DNA from: Rhodococcus yunnanensis NBRC 103083
Lineage (GTDB): Bacteria > Actinomycetota > Actinomycetes > Mycobacteriales > Mycobacteriaceae
Length of the DNA: 64,000 nt
Direction of reading: 5' to 3'
Assembly: GCF_001895005.1 (NCBI RefSeq)
Contig: NZ_BCXH01000018.1
Coordinates: forward strand, 62,001 to 126,000
The stretch's first letter is position 1. Every line of letters starts with the position of its first letter. The position numbers were made by a program, and so were the translations under genes. The notes beneath the pieces were generated by a model. That model had not been told where the DNA came from and ran no database searches. It saw nothing but the letters and a program-made list of their open reading frames with translations. Below are positions 26,144 to 35,680 of this stretch, in pieces.

Positions 26144-26671
26144 TCAGTTCCTGCCGCGCACGTCGAACTGGCTTCGATTGGTGATGAGCTTGTTCAAGAG
26201 CAGGACGAGGATCCGCTGCTCGGGCTCGGTGAGTACGCTCGCCCACGCGTTCTCGCGCTCGTTCTGTTCGGCGAAGGACTCGACCATGCGGTCGTGGCCC
26301 TCCTCGGTCAGGGCGAGGCGGACCGATCGACCGTCCGACTCGTCGGGCGTGCGAGCGAGCAGGCCGTCGTTGATCAGCGTCTTGGTCAGATTCGACACCG
26401 CGGCACGGCTCATGCCGGTGAGTTCGGCAGCGCGCTTCGGTTCGATCGGGCCGGCCAGCCAGGTGACGAAGAGCAGGCGAAACGACGACCACGACCATCC
26501 GCGTGGTCGATGGATCGAGGCTTCGAGGTCGTAGGTGACGATGTTCGACGCGCGGTTGAGCGTCAGCAGAACCTCGGTCGCGAGCTGGTGCTCGAATCCG
26601 TACTCGTTCGCCAGCTTCGCGTTGGCGGCGTCGATGAACGACCAGAAGTCGGGGTGGGCGGAATCGGTCAC
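26144..26671 (-). CDS. MarR-family transcriptional regulator
   Basis: A 175-residue winged-helix dimer. The N-terminal helix (DFWSFIDAANAKLANEYG) is followed by the MarR core: WSWSSFRLLFVTWLAGPIEPKRAAELTGMSR split across helices, a recognition helix with VSNLTKTLINDGLLAR, the wing D-x-x-DGRSVRLALTEEG and long dimerisation helices. MarR proteins near aromatic pathways usually sense a pathway compound and repress the operon. It starts with GTG at 26671. The gene lies 42 bp downstream of the SnoaL-like gene and 76 bp upstream of hmgA, all on one strand, so it may be co-transcribed from the operator at 27146. Confidence 0.9.
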   Translation of the reverse strand: MTDSAHPDFWSFIDAANAKLANEYGFEHQLATEVLLTLNRASNIVTYDLEASIHRPRGWSWSSFRLLFVTWLAGPIEPKRAAELTGMSRAAVSNLTKTLINDGLLARTPDESDGRSVRLALTEEGHDRMVESFAEQNERENAWASVLTEPEQRILVLLLNKLITNRSQFDVRGRN

Positions 26672-26713
26672 TCGACCACTGTAGCGAGTCCGCGCAATTA
26701 GTTCAGGTATGTA

Positions 26714-27127
26714 TCAAGTGTCGTCGCGTGCGACGCGGCGATGGGCGATTCGCCAGTGGCCGTCGACGCGGACCACGCGGTCGTGGACCGTCGTGAAACG
26801 CACGACTCTGCTCTCACCTCCGCGCGGCGTCGCCACGATCTGCAGGTAGCAGTCGACGGCAACCTCGCCATCGGCGACGGGTTCGACGGCAACGTCGGTC
26901 ACGACGTGCCTGCGCTTCTCGCTCGCGGCGACCGCGTCGTCGAAGAATCCTCGGGCGAACCGGGCGAGCGCTGCGGTCCCGATCACGGGATCGGGGTAAC
27001 TGGGGGAGTCGAAGACGCCGTCCTCGGTGAACGTCGCGGCCCAGTCGTGCGCGCGGCCGGAGTCGATGGCGTGGCTCTGGCGTCCGTACAGGAGTTGGAC
27101 GGCCACGGCGGTGTCGAACTCGATCAT
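26714..27127 (-). CDS. SnoaL-like (NTF2-fold) protein
   Basis: A 137-residue single-domain NTF2-like protein: MIEFDTAVAVQLLYGRQSHA, then DWAATFTEDGVFDSP, TDVAVEP and a closing GHWRIAHRRVARDDT. This pattern matches SnoaL_4-type dehydratases, isomerases and ring-hydroxylase small-subunit relatives; they form a conical cavity binding a hydrophobic or ring substrate. The catalytic residues cannot be assigned with certainty. The start was placed at the ATG at 27127, since longer in-frame translation upstream is a low-complexity artefact inside recC. It leads the unit SnoaL-marR-hmgA-unknown-fahA, with the 28-bp operator 19 bp upstream, and may act on a ring intermediate. Confidence 0.82.
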   Translation of the reverse strand: MIEFDTAVAVQLLYGRQSHAIDSGRAHDWAATFTEDGVFDSPSYPDPVIGTAALARFARGFFDDAVAASEKRRHVVTDVAVEPVADGEVAVDCYLQIVATPRGGESRVVRFTTVHDRVVRVDGHWRIAHRRVARDDT

Positions 27128-27145
27128 GGAAGGCCGTTCTCGTGT

Positions 27146-27173
27146 GTGCGATAAACGCACGCATTGTGCGAAT
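27146..27173. promoter_or_regulatory. Second copy of the IclR-type operator, before the SnoaL-like gene
   Basis: This 28-bp stretch matches 22071-22098 at 24 positions, including the two flanking GTGCGA half-sites and the CGCACGCA centre. It lies 19 bp upstream of the SnoaL-like start. Shared architecture at both ends of the island argues for one regulator, most likely the IclR protein. Confidence 0.62.
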
Positions 27174-27276
27174 TGGTCTCCGCAGAATATGTCGGTGGCT
27201 CGAGTAGGGTCAAGTGATCGTTTCTGCGACGGTGACATTTCGGCGAAGGGGAGAAGACGTTGGTGCTGAGGGCTCG

Positions 27277-30200
27277 GTGCTGAGGGTTCATCGTGGCGCG
27301 AGATCGAGTGCGCTCGCCTCAGGGCTCGTCGAGGTGCTCGCCACACCTCTCGCCGACCCCTTCGTCGCAGAGGTCGTCGCAGTTCCCGCGCGCGGAGTGG
27401 AGAGATGGTTGACGCAGCGCCTGTCCATGTCGCTCGGCGGGCAGCAGTCCGACGGCATCTCGGCGAACATCGAATTTCCCTCCCCCGCAACAGTCGTCGA
27501 TACGGCGCTGTCCGCGGTGCACGGTATCGACCTCGACGACGATCCCTGGTCGAGAGGCAGAGTGCTGTGGGCGGTCCTCGACCTGATCGACCGCTCGCTC
27601 GGCGAGCCGTGGTGCTCGGTGCTGGCGGCGCATCTGGGAGACGGAGTCGACGAGCATCGTACGGGTCGCCGCTGGTCCACGGCGGCGCATCTGACCGACT
27701 TGTTCCGCAGTTACGCCTCGGACCGCCCCACCATGCTGGCCGAGTGGGCAGCAGGCGACGACACCGACGGACTCGGCGAACCCCTGCCGTCGGACGTGCG
27801 ATGGCAGGCGGAGTTGTGGCGATCGGTTCGCACACGAATCGGCACACCGAGTCCGGCGGAGCGCCTCCCCGGCAGTTGCGCAGCGTTGCGTGACGATCCG
27901 ACGAGACTCGATCTACCCGAGAGGCTGTCGCTGTTCGGTGCGACCCGGCTGACCACCGACCAACTGTCCGTTCTCGCGGCCATCGCCGAACACCGCGATG
28001 TGCACATGTGGATCCCGCACCCGAGCGCACCGTTGTGGGACGCACTCGCCACCCGCCCTCGGATCGTTCGGCGCCGCGACGATCGCGCTGCGGTGAGCAT
28101 CGAGCACCCATTGCTGTCGAGCCTGGCCCGTGACGTCAGGGAACTGCAGACACGATTGCTGAGCCTCGATGTGCCGATGGAACATTCGGTGGTACCCGAG
28201 GGCGCGAGTGCCGACACGCTGCTCGGTCGCGTGCAAGCCGACATCGCGCACGCCAGAACGCCTCACGAAGCCGCGACGCCGGACGGGACCATCGCGGTGC
28301 ACGCGTGCCACGGCCCGCCTCGTCAGGTCGAAGTACTGCGTGAGTCGCTGCTGCATCTGTTCGACGAGGACCCGACGCTCGAGCCACGTGACGTGCTGGT
28401 GATGTGCCCCGACGTCGAAACCTATGCGCCGCTGATTCGGGCGACGTTCGGCCAGCGCGGCCTCGGGCACCCCGGTCACGAACTGCGCGTGCGGCTCGCC
28501 GATCGTGGCCTCCGCCAGACCAATCCGCTTCTCGCCGTGATCGCGACGGTGCTCGAGCTTGCCGTCGGCCGCGTCACGGCCAGTCAGGTGTTGGACCTCG
28601 CTGCGTCGGACCCTGTTCGTCTTCGATTCGGCTTCACCGACGACGACCTCGAACGGCTACGTGAGTGGACCCAGGTGTCCGGGGCGCGGTGGGGGATCAA
28701 TTCCCGCCAGCGCGCCAGATTCGGTCTAGGAGACTTCGGCCAGAACACGTTCAACTTCGCGATGGATCGTCTGTTGCTGGGGGTGGCAGCCGATGAAACC
28801 GCGCACGCGTGGCTCGATCTGGCGTTGCCCGTCGACGACGTCGACGGCAACGACATCGACCTGACCGGCAGGCTCTCCGAGTTCGTCGACAGGCTCGCGG
28901 TGGTCGTTCGTGATCTCCAGGGACCGCAGACGACATCGCAGTGGCGTACGGCGTTGGTCCGCGCGCTGGATCTGTTGTCCGATACCACTGCCGCCGACGC
29001 CTGGCAGCGCGCCCAGGCCCTCCGCGAGCTCGTGGACGCGACGCGACACGGCGACGAGGCCGTACTGAGGTTGGCCGACGTACGCGCGATGCTCACTCGA
29101 GCGTTGGCGGGGCGCCCGTCGCGCGCGAACTTCAGGACGGGTGAGCTGACTGTCTGCACGATGGTGCCCATGCGGTCGGTGCCGCACCGGGTCGTCGTAC
29201 TGCTCGGGTTGGACGACGAGGTCTTTCCTCGCGCAGGCGGCCTCGACGGCGACGACATCTTGTCCAGGAACCCCGCACCCGGTGAGCGGGACGTCCGCAG
29301 CGAGGACCGTCAACTGCTGCTCGACGCCGTGATGTCGGCGGGGGAGAAGCTCCTGCTCTTCTACACCGGCGCCGACCCCGTCACCGGCGCGGTCAAGCCG
29401 CCTGCCATCCCCCTGAGCGAGTTGCTCGACGTCGTGCGGACCACCGCGGGCGGCGACGTCGTTCTTCGGCATCCGTTGCAGCCGTTCGATCCTCGCAATT
29501 TCGATCCCCGCGCCCCGCTCAGTTACGACCGCGCAGCGCTCGCCGGGGCCAGGGCCAGCGAACGAGAACCGGTGCCTGCACCGGAGTTCCTGTCGAAGCC
29601 GCTCGCGCGCAGGGGCACCGGCGATGTCGAACTGAGCGAGTTGATCGCGTTCGTCGAACACCCGACGGCCGCGTTCCTCAAGCAACGCATAGGTATTCGT
29701 GTCCCCGACACCGACGACGACGTCTCGGATTCGCTCACCATCGGGTTGGACGGCCTGCAGAAGTGGGACATCGGTGATCGAATGCTGGCCGAGCGCCTCG
29801 CCGGTACGCAGGTCGCCGACTTCCGCGCCGCAGAATGGAGGCGCGGAACACTTCCGCCGTTCAGACTCGGGGAAACACAGTTGCAGGACATCACTCGCGG
29901 TGTGGATGCGCTCGTCGAGGTCTCGCAGGACGTCCATGCCGGTGACCCCGGAGTGCTGGACATCTCGATCGTTCTCGCGTCGGGCAGACGAATAACCGGC
30001 ACGGTCAACGGAATTCACGGCAGTACGATCGTGCGTACGTCGTACTCGCGGCTTGCGCCGAAGCATCGAGCGGCGGCGTGGGTGCGGTTGCTCGCCGCAC
30101 AAGCGCAGGACGACTCCCGGACATGGCAGGCGGTCACCACCGGCCGTGGTCCCGGCCGTCGTGCCGCCTGGAGGTCCACGATCACCGCACCGATCGATGC

Positions 30201-30546
30201 ACTCGACCAGCTCGAACAGTTGGTGGAACTGCGAGATCTGGGATTGACCGCGCCGCTGCCCGTGGGTCCGACAGCCTCGGCGACGTATGCGGAGCGGCGT
30301 TTCCGTGGCACACCGGTGCCCGAGGCCATGGAAGCAGCGGAAAAACAGTGGAGCGACAAGTTCGGGGACATCACCGACAAATCCATCGCCTACCTCTACG
30401 GCAGCGGCGCACCGTTCACCAGCCTCACCGACGTGGCGTTCGAGCCGGAACACCCACGGTGGGGCGACGAGCCGACGGTGTTCGGCGCAATCGCCTGCCG
30501 CCTGTGGTGTCCACTGCTCGATGCCGAGACGGAAGGGCAGCCATGA
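27277..30546 (+). CDS. recC: Exodeoxyribonuclease V subunit gamma
   Basis: A 1089-residue RecC homologue, the non-catalytic subunit of RecBCD that splits the duplex and scans for Chi-like sequences. The start VLRVHRGARSSALASGL, the segment FVAEVVAVPARGVERWL, the internal VHACHGPPRQVEVLRESLL (an inactivated helicase-like motif), and MVPMRSVPHRVVVLLGLDDEVFPR are all typical. The GTG at 27277 is preceded by GAGGG; a GTG at 27214 would add a doubtful basic leader. Its stop overlaps the recB ATG by 4 bp. The order recC-recB-recD with overlapping ends is the standard actinobacterial operon. In mycobacteria RecBCD serves single-strand annealing rather than the main recombination route. Confidence 0.93.
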   Translation: MLRVHRGARSSALASGLVEVLATPLADPFVAEVVAVPARGVERWLTQRLSMSLGGQQSDGISANIEFPSPATVVDTALSAVHGIDLDDDPWSRGRVLWAVLDLIDRSLGEPWCSVLAAHLGDGVDEHRTGRRWSTAAHLTDLFRSYASDRPTMLAEWAAGDDTDGLGEPLPSDVRWQAELWRSVRTRIGTPSPAERLPGSCAALRDDPTRLDLPERLSLFGATRLTTDQLSVLAAIAEHRDVHMWIPHPSAPLWDALATRPRIVRRRDDRAAVSIEHPLLSSLARDVRELQTRLLSLDVPMEHSVVPEGASADTLLGRVQADIAHARTPHEAATPDGTIAVHACHGPPRQVEVLRESLLHLFDEDPTLEPRDVLVMCPDVETYAPLIRATFGQRGLGHPGHELRVRLADRGLRQTNPLLAVIATVLELAVGRVTASQVLDLAASDPVRLRFGFTDDDLERLREWTQVSGARWGINSRQRARFGLGDFGQNTFNFAMDRLLLGVAADETAHAWLDLALPVDDVDGNDIDLTGRLSEFVDRLAVVVRDLQGPQTTSQWRTALVRALDLLSDTTAADAWQRAQALRELVDATRHGDEAVLRLADVRAMLTRALAGRPSRANFRTGELTVCTMVPMRSVPHRVVVLLGLDDEVFPRAGGLDGDDILSRNPAPGERDVRSEDRQLLLDAVMSAGEKLLLFYTGADPVTGAVKPPAIPLSELLDVVRTTAGGDVVLRHPLQPFDPRNFDPRAPLSYDRAALAGARASEREPVPAPEFLSKPLARRGTGDVELSELIAFVEHPTAAFLKQRIGIRVPDTDDDVSDSLTIGLDGLQKWDIGDRMLAERLAGTQVADFRAAEWRRGTLPPFRLGETQLQDITRGVDALVEVSQDVHAGDPGVLDISIVLASGRRITGTVNGIHGSTIVRTSYSRLAPKHRAAAWVRLLAAQAQDDSRTWQAVTTGRGPGRRAAWRSTITAPIDALDQLEQLVELRDLGLTAPLPVGPTASATYAERRFRGTPVPEAMEAAEKQWSDKFGDITDKSIAYLYGSGAPFTSLTDVAFEPEHPRWGDEPTVFGAIACRLWCPLLDAETEGQP

Positions 30547-33500
30547 CCGACTTCGACCTTCTCGCACCGCTGCCGACCGGCACCACGGTGTTGGAAGCAA
30601 GCGCGGGAACAGGCAAGACGTACGCCATCGTCGGTCTGGCGACCCGCTATGTCGCGGAGGGGATCGCGGACATCTCGGAGCTGTTGCTGGTCACCTTCTC
30701 CCGCGCAGCGACGCAGGAACTGCGTGAACGTACGCGCAACCGCTTCGCTCAGGTAGCAGCCGCGCTCGGCGATCCGACAACTGTTACCGACTCTGACGCA
30801 CTGATCCAGTTCCTGGCCGACGCACCCGAGAGCGAGGTCGCTCTCCGCCGGTTGCGCCTGGTGCGCGCGCTGTCGGAGTTCGATTCCGGAACGATCGCCA
30901 CGACCCACAGTTTCTGTCAACGGATGCTCGACGGACTCGGGATCGCCGGCGAGCGGGAGCCGGAAACGACGCTCGTCGACGCAGTCGACGACGTGACCGC
31001 CGAGGTCGTCGACGACATCTATCTGCGCCGCTACTCCCGCTCGGACTACGAACCGCCCATCAGCCCGGCCGATGCCCGTCAGGTCGCCCGAGAGGCAGTG
31101 CGCGACAGGCAGGCCCGGTTGGTGCCGGAGCCGGGTGAGGACACCGAAGCGGGCCACCGTGTCGTGTTCGCCGAGGAAGCGCGGGCGGAGGTACAGCGAC
31201 GCAAACAGGCCGCGGGTGTCCGTGACTTCGACGACCTGCTGAGCCTTCTCCACGGGGTTCTCGTCGATCCCGTGCACGGTGACGCGGCCTGCGCGCGAGT
31301 GCGCGAGAGGTTCCGCGTGGTACTCGTCGACGAATTCCAGGACACCGATCCTCTGCAGTGGGACATTCTGCGACGCGCGTTCCACGGCTCGTCGACGTTG
31401 CTGCTCGTCGGTGACCCGAAGCAGGCGATCTACGCCTTTCGCGGCGCCGAGGTGCTCAGTTACCTCGACGCGGTCGGGCTCGCGGATCGTCACCTCGAAC
31501 TGAAGACCAACTGGCGCAGTGACTCCGGATTGTTGCGTGCACTCGAAACCGTCTACGCGGGCGCAGCGCTGGGACACGACGAGATCGTCGCTCACCCCGT
31601 AGGGTCGCGTAACGACGCTTCCAGAATCGGTGACGCGTCGCCACTTCGTGTGCGGTACCTGCCGAGAACTGGCGCCGGACCACTGAACAAGTCCGGCTTC
31701 CCTGCCGTCGGCGTGCTGCGAGACAGGATTGCCGACGACCTGGCAGCGGACATCGTCGATCTGCTCGAGTCCGACACACCGCTCGGTCTTCCCGGCCACT
31801 CGGATGTCGTCACGCCCGGCGACATCGCGGTGCTCGTCCGGACGAGGGCCCAGATCGCTCTCGTCCGCGACGCGCTGGATCACGCGGGAGTCCCGTCCGT
31901 TCTCGCCGGTGGATCGAGCGTGTTCGAGACTCCGAGTGCGACGCACTGGCTGTGGTTCCTCCAGGCACTCGAACAGCCGCATCGCGCCGACCGCGTTCGA
32001 CTCGCGGCACTGACCCCGTTGCTCGGCTGGACTGCACAGACCCTCGACGATCGGGGTGACGACGCGGTGGCCGAGGTGAGCACACGGTTTCGCGACTACG
32101 CAGTGCTGTTCGCCCGCGCGGGATTCGCCGCGGTGTTCGAGAAGGTGTCCGCAGAGACACGGCTCGAAGCGCGACTTCTCGAATACCGTTCCGGAGAGCG
32201 GCACTTGACCGATCTGCGGCACGTCGCGCAGCTACTGAACCGGGCTGCGGTGGAGGAGTCCTTCGGTCCGAGTGCGCTGACTCGGTGGTTGACCGATCGC
32301 ATCGAGGACCCCGCGTCGGGCAGCGTGACCGATCGGAGTCGGCGCCTCGACAGCGACGCCGCAGCCGTCCAGTTGGCCACCGTGCACGCCAGCAAAGGCC
32401 TCGAGTTTCCGGTCGTGTACGTCCCGTACGCGTGGGACGCGTCGAAGAATCCGTACCCGAGCACCCTGCTACTGCACGACGACGACGGTCAACGGGTCCT
32501 CGACGTCGGGGGCAGAACCGGGCAGGGTTACGCCGCACGCAAACTCGTGCGCGACAAGGAGGAGGCCGGCGAGGAACTGCGACTGCTGTACGTCGCACTG
32601 ACGCGGGCCCAATGTCAGGTGGTGCTGTGGTGGGCGCCTGCATTCTCGACGTCCATCTCGCCGTTGCATCGCTTGCTGTTCGCACGCGTGCCAGGGATCT
32701 CGCAGCCCGAGGACAAGGCGAAGGTGCCCGACGACGCTGTCGTTGCTCGCCAACTCGAATCGTGGGCGGCGCCCGCAGGCGGTGTGATCTCGGTCGAGGC
32801 AGCGGGAGGCGCGGTTCCGCGTCGGATACGAGCAGACCTCGAGCGCACGGTCAGCGAACTCGCTGCAGCGACGTTTCGGCGCACTCTCGACATGCACTGG
32901 CGTCGTACCTCGTATTCGGCGTTGACGGCAGCGGCACACGAGATGCCCGGAGTCTCGAGCGAGCCGGAGCACCCGGTGAAGGACGACGAGCCCGAGGAAG
33001 CGCCGCCGGTCGACGACGTGCTGGACGGCATCCCGTCGCCGATGATCGGTCTTCCGGCCGGTGCTGCCTTCGGCACTCTGGTCCACGAGGTGCTCGAGCA
33101 TCTCGACACGGCAGCAGGCGACCTCGAAGCGGAGCTGCTGCGTAGGTGCACCGATGCCGTCGACGAACGGTTGGCCGAGGTGGATCCGGCTGCCCTGGCG
33201 GCGGCATTGCTGCCGGTGCTGCGTACGCCACTCGGATTCGGCACGCTCGCCGACATCGCGCCGTCCGATCACTTGGCCGAACTCGACTTCGAGCTGCCCC
33301 TCGCCGGCGGCGAGGAACCGGTGTCGCACGCGGTGACGCTGCGCGGTATCGCCAGGTTGATGCGGACACACCTGCCGCCGGACGACGCCTTGGCCTCCTA
33401 CGCCGATCAGCTCGAACTACTGGAATCGACTCCGCTGCGCGGATACCTCACCGGCAGCATCGACTCGGTCCTTCGTATACCCGGACGGCGCTACGTCATC

Positions 33501-33818
33501 GTCGACTACAAGACCAACAGGCTGTCGAGGGGCGATCTGACCGTCATGCACTTCACCCGAGATCGTATGGCGCAGGAAATGCTTCGCTCGCACTATCCGC
33601 TGCAGGCATTGTTGTATGCGGTTGCGCTGCATCGGTATCTGCGATGGCGTCAGCCCGGCTACGACCCCGCACGCCATCTCGGGGGAGTGCAGTACCACTT
33701 CGTGCGCGGCATGGTCGGCCCCGAGACACCGCCGGGCTGTGGCATATTCGATTGGAACCCGCCGGTGGATCTCGTGACGTCCGTATCCGATCTACTCGCG
33801 GGAATCGAGACAGCATGA
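30543..33818 (+). CDS. recB: Exodeoxyribonuclease V subunit beta
   Basis: A 1091-residue UvrD-type 3'-5' helicase fused to a PD-(D/E)XK nuclease. Helicase motifs in order: Walker A ASAGTGKTYAI, VTFSRAATQELRER, Walker B VDEFQDTDPLQW, GDPKQAIYAFRGAE, TVHASKGLEFPVVYVP and LLYVALTRAQ. The nuclease domain at the C-terminus has HEVLEHLD and the catalytic VIVDYKTNRLS. Complete motifs indicate an active helicase-nuclease. The ATG at 30543 sits in an ATGA overlap with recC, and its stop overlaps recD in the same way, so the three subunits should be made in fixed proportion. Confidence 0.94.
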   Translation: MTDFDLLAPLPTGTTVLEASAGTGKTYAIVGLATRYVAEGIADISELLLVTFSRAATQELRERTRNRFAQVAAALGDPTTVTDSDALIQFLADAPESEVALRRLRLVRALSEFDSGTIATTHSFCQRMLDGLGIAGEREPETTLVDAVDDVTAEVVDDIYLRRYSRSDYEPPISPADARQVAREAVRDRQARLVPEPGEDTEAGHRVVFAEEARAEVQRRKQAAGVRDFDDLLSLLHGVLVDPVHGDAACARVRERFRVVLVDEFQDTDPLQWDILRRAFHGSSTLLLVGDPKQAIYAFRGAEVLSYLDAVGLADRHLELKTNWRSDSGLLRALETVYAGAALGHDEIVAHPVGSRNDASRIGDASPLRVRYLPRTGAGPLNKSGFPAVGVLRDRIADDLAADIVDLLESDTPLGLPGHSDVVTPGDIAVLVRTRAQIALVRDALDHAGVPSVLAGGSSVFETPSATHWLWFLQALEQPHRADRVRLAALTPLLGWTAQTLDDRGDDAVAEVSTRFRDYAVLFARAGFAAVFEKVSAETRLEARLLEYRSGERHLTDLRHVAQLLNRAAVEESFGPSALTRWLTDRIEDPASGSVTDRSRRLDSDAAAVQLATVHASKGLEFPVVYVPYAWDASKNPYPSTLLLHDDDGQRVLDVGGRTGQGYAARKLVRDKEEAGEELRLLYVALTRAQCQVVLWWAPAFSTSISPLHRLLFARVPGISQPEDKAKVPDDAVVARQLESWAAPAGGVISVEAAGGAVPRRIRADLERTVSELAAATFRRTLDMHWRRTSYSALTAAAHEMPGVSSEPEHPVKDDEPEEAPPVDDVLDGIPSPMIGLPAGAAFGTLVHEVLEHLDTAAGDLEAELLRRCTDAVDERLAEVDPAALAAALLPVLRTPLGFGTLADIAPSDHLAELDFELPLAGGEEPVSHAVTLRGIARLMRTHLPPDDALASYADQLELLESTPLRGYLTGSIDSVLRIPGRRYVIVDYKTNRLSRGDLTVMHFTRDRMAQEMLRSHYPLQALLYAVALHRYLRWRQPGYDPARHLGGVQYHFVRGMVGPETPPGCGIFDWNPPVDLVTSVSDLLAGIETA

Positions 33819-35680
33819 CCGAGGCGCAGCTCGTGCAACGAGCCACAGGGCGGCTACGGACCTTCAACCAAGCGGGCATCCTGGCCGCCGCGGACGTACA
33901 TGTCGCGCTACGGCTCGGCGCACTCGGCGGCGAGACCTCCGAGGACGTGTTGTTCGCGACGGCGCTTGCCGTACGCGCCGTGCGCTCCGGATCGGTGTGT
34001 CTCGACCTGCATCGCCTTCGCGACGTCACGGTCGACGAGGAGTCCGACGTCGACGTCGACGCCCTGCCGTGGCCCGAACTGGGCGACGTGCTCGCCGGTC
34101 TGCGGGCAAGTCCCCTCGTGGTGGGAGGGGATCGAGGGCCGCTGCGCCCTCTGCGACTCGTCGACACCGATGAAGGGGAGCTGCTCTACCTCGACCGATA
34201 TTTCCTGCAGGAGCGCACCATCCGGCATGTCCTGGACAGCCGTGATCTCACGCACCCACCCGTCGATGCGGAGGCCGTGAGGGCGCTTCTCGGTACGTTG
34301 TTCCACGGGGAAAGCGGCGAACCCACCGCCGCGCCGGATCGCCAACGCATCGCGGCGGCACTTGCGGCGACGCAGTGGACGGCCGTCATCGCGGGCGGAC
34401 CGGGAACCGGCAAGACACACACGGTGGCCCGAATTCTCGCGATGTTCGTCCGGCAGCTCGGACCGTCGATCCGTATCGGCCTTGCCGCGCCGACGGGTAA
34501 AGCGGCTGCACGACTGCAGGAGTCCGTCACCGAACAGTCCGACCATCTCGGTCTGCCGGGTGATCTGAAGGCGATGACTCTGCACAGGCTGCTCGGATGG
34601 CAACGCGGCAGCAAGAGCCGGTTTCGGCACAACGCGTCGAACCGGTTGCCGTACGACGTCATCGTGATCGACGAGACCTCGATGGTGTCGCTGACCATGA
34701 TGTCGCGGTTGCTCGAGGCGGTCCGCGCGGATACGCGGTTGATTCTCGTCGGCGACCCCGACCAGCTGACGTCGGTCGATGCGGGTGCCGTGTTGGCGGA
34801 CCTGGTGGCACGCCCAGTGCGCAGGCTGAACAATCCGCAGCTCGACGCATTGGTCGCCGACGATCTCGACGCGCAGGACGACCCGAACGAGGCTGCGCTG
34901 TCCGCGATGGAACGCGGCCGATTGGCGAGCGGTGTGGTGCGGCTCAGCCGAGGACGACGGTTCGGTGGTGCCATCGCCGAGTTGGCCGTCGCCGTGCGGG
35001 ACGGACGATCCGACGAGGTGATGGCACTGCTCGAGGGTGATCACGAGCAGCTGTCGTTCCATGCTCCGACCGACCTGTCGGCGCTGCACGAGGACATCCT
35101 CGGTACCGCATCGTCCGTGACCACGGCAGCCCGTGCCGGTGACTGCGCACGTGCGCTCGCCGGACTGGAGAGGCACCGTTTGTTGTGTGCGCATCGCCAA
35201 GGGCCATTCGGGGTGCAGAACTGGGCACGCCAAGCGATGGAGTGGGTAGGTACGGCCTCGGGCGTATTCCTCGACCCCGCGACCTGGTACGCCGGCCAGC
35301 CCTTGTTGGTCACGGCCAACGATCACGAGGCGCGCATCTACAACGGCGACACCGGTGTGGTCGTGGACGTCGGCGACGGCTCCCTGATGGCTGCCTTTCA
35401 ACGCGGCGCCGAACCGCTGCTCGTGCATCCGAACGTGCTGTCGTCGGTGCAGACGGTGTACGCGATGACCATCCACCGCAGTCAAGGAAGTCAGTACGAC
35501 ACCGTGTCGGTGATGCTGCCCGCCCAGGCGTCGTCGCTGCTGACACGAGAACTTCTGTATACCGCCATCACACGCGCCCGTAAGCATGTGCGCATCATCG
35601 GCACCGAGGACGCGGTACGGGCTGGAGTCGAACGGCAGGTACTACGAGCCAGTGGACTTCGCCGGACGATCCGGCCGTGA
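33815..35680 (+). CDS. recD: Exodeoxyribonuclease V subunit alpha
   Basis: A 621-residue 5'-3' helicase of superfamily 1B. After an N-terminal domain that contacts RecB/RecC, it carries Walker A AGGPGTGKTHTVARI near residue 195, GLAAPTGKAAARLQ, Walker B VIDETSMVSL, GDPDQLTSVDAGAVL, and the C-terminal TIHRSQGSQYDTVSVMLP and LYTAITRARKHV motifs. The ATG at 33815 overlaps the recB stop by 4 bp. The last 39 bp overlap the 3' end of the convergent TY-Chap-like gene, which is unusual but both frames are well supported. This completes recC-recB-recD. Confidence 0.94.
   Translation: MTEAQLVQRATGRLRTFNQAGILAAADVHVALRLGALGGETSEDVLFATALAVRAVRSGSVCLDLHRLRDVTVDEESDVDVDALPWPELGDVLAGLRASPLVVGGDRGPLRPLRLVDTDEGELLYLDRYFLQERTIRHVLDSRDLTHPPVDAEAVRALLGTLFHGESGEPTAAPDRQRIAAALAATQWTAVIAGGPGTGKTHTVARILAMFVRQLGPSIRIGLAAPTGKAAARLQESVTEQSDHLGLPGDLKAMTLHRLLGWQRGSKSRFRHNASNRLPYDVIVIDETSMVSLTMMSRLLEAVRADTRLILVGDPDQLTSVDAGAVLADLVARPVRRLNNPQLDALVADDLDAQDDPNEAALSAMERGRLASGVVRLSRGRRFGGAIAELAVAVRDGRSDEVMALLEGDHEQLSFHAPTDLSALHEDILGTASSVTTAARAGDCARALAGLERHRLLCAHRQGPFGVQNWARQAMEWVGTASGVFLDPATWYAGQPLLVTANDHEARIYNGDTGVVVDVGDGSLMAAFQRGAEPLLVHPNVLSSVQTVYAMTIHRSQGSQYDTVSVMLPAQASSLLTRELLYTAITRARKHVRIIGTEDAVRAGVERQVLRASGLRRTIRP

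Noticed and set aside
28726-30600. 624-codon minus-strand frame opposite recC
   Set aside because: RecC motifs are intact on the plus strand; the antisense frame has low-complexity Arg/Gly composition.
27277-35680. recCBD considered as part of a phage-defence island
   Set aside because: Only the standard recC-recB-recD operon is present; no restriction, toxin or defence genes lie beside it.
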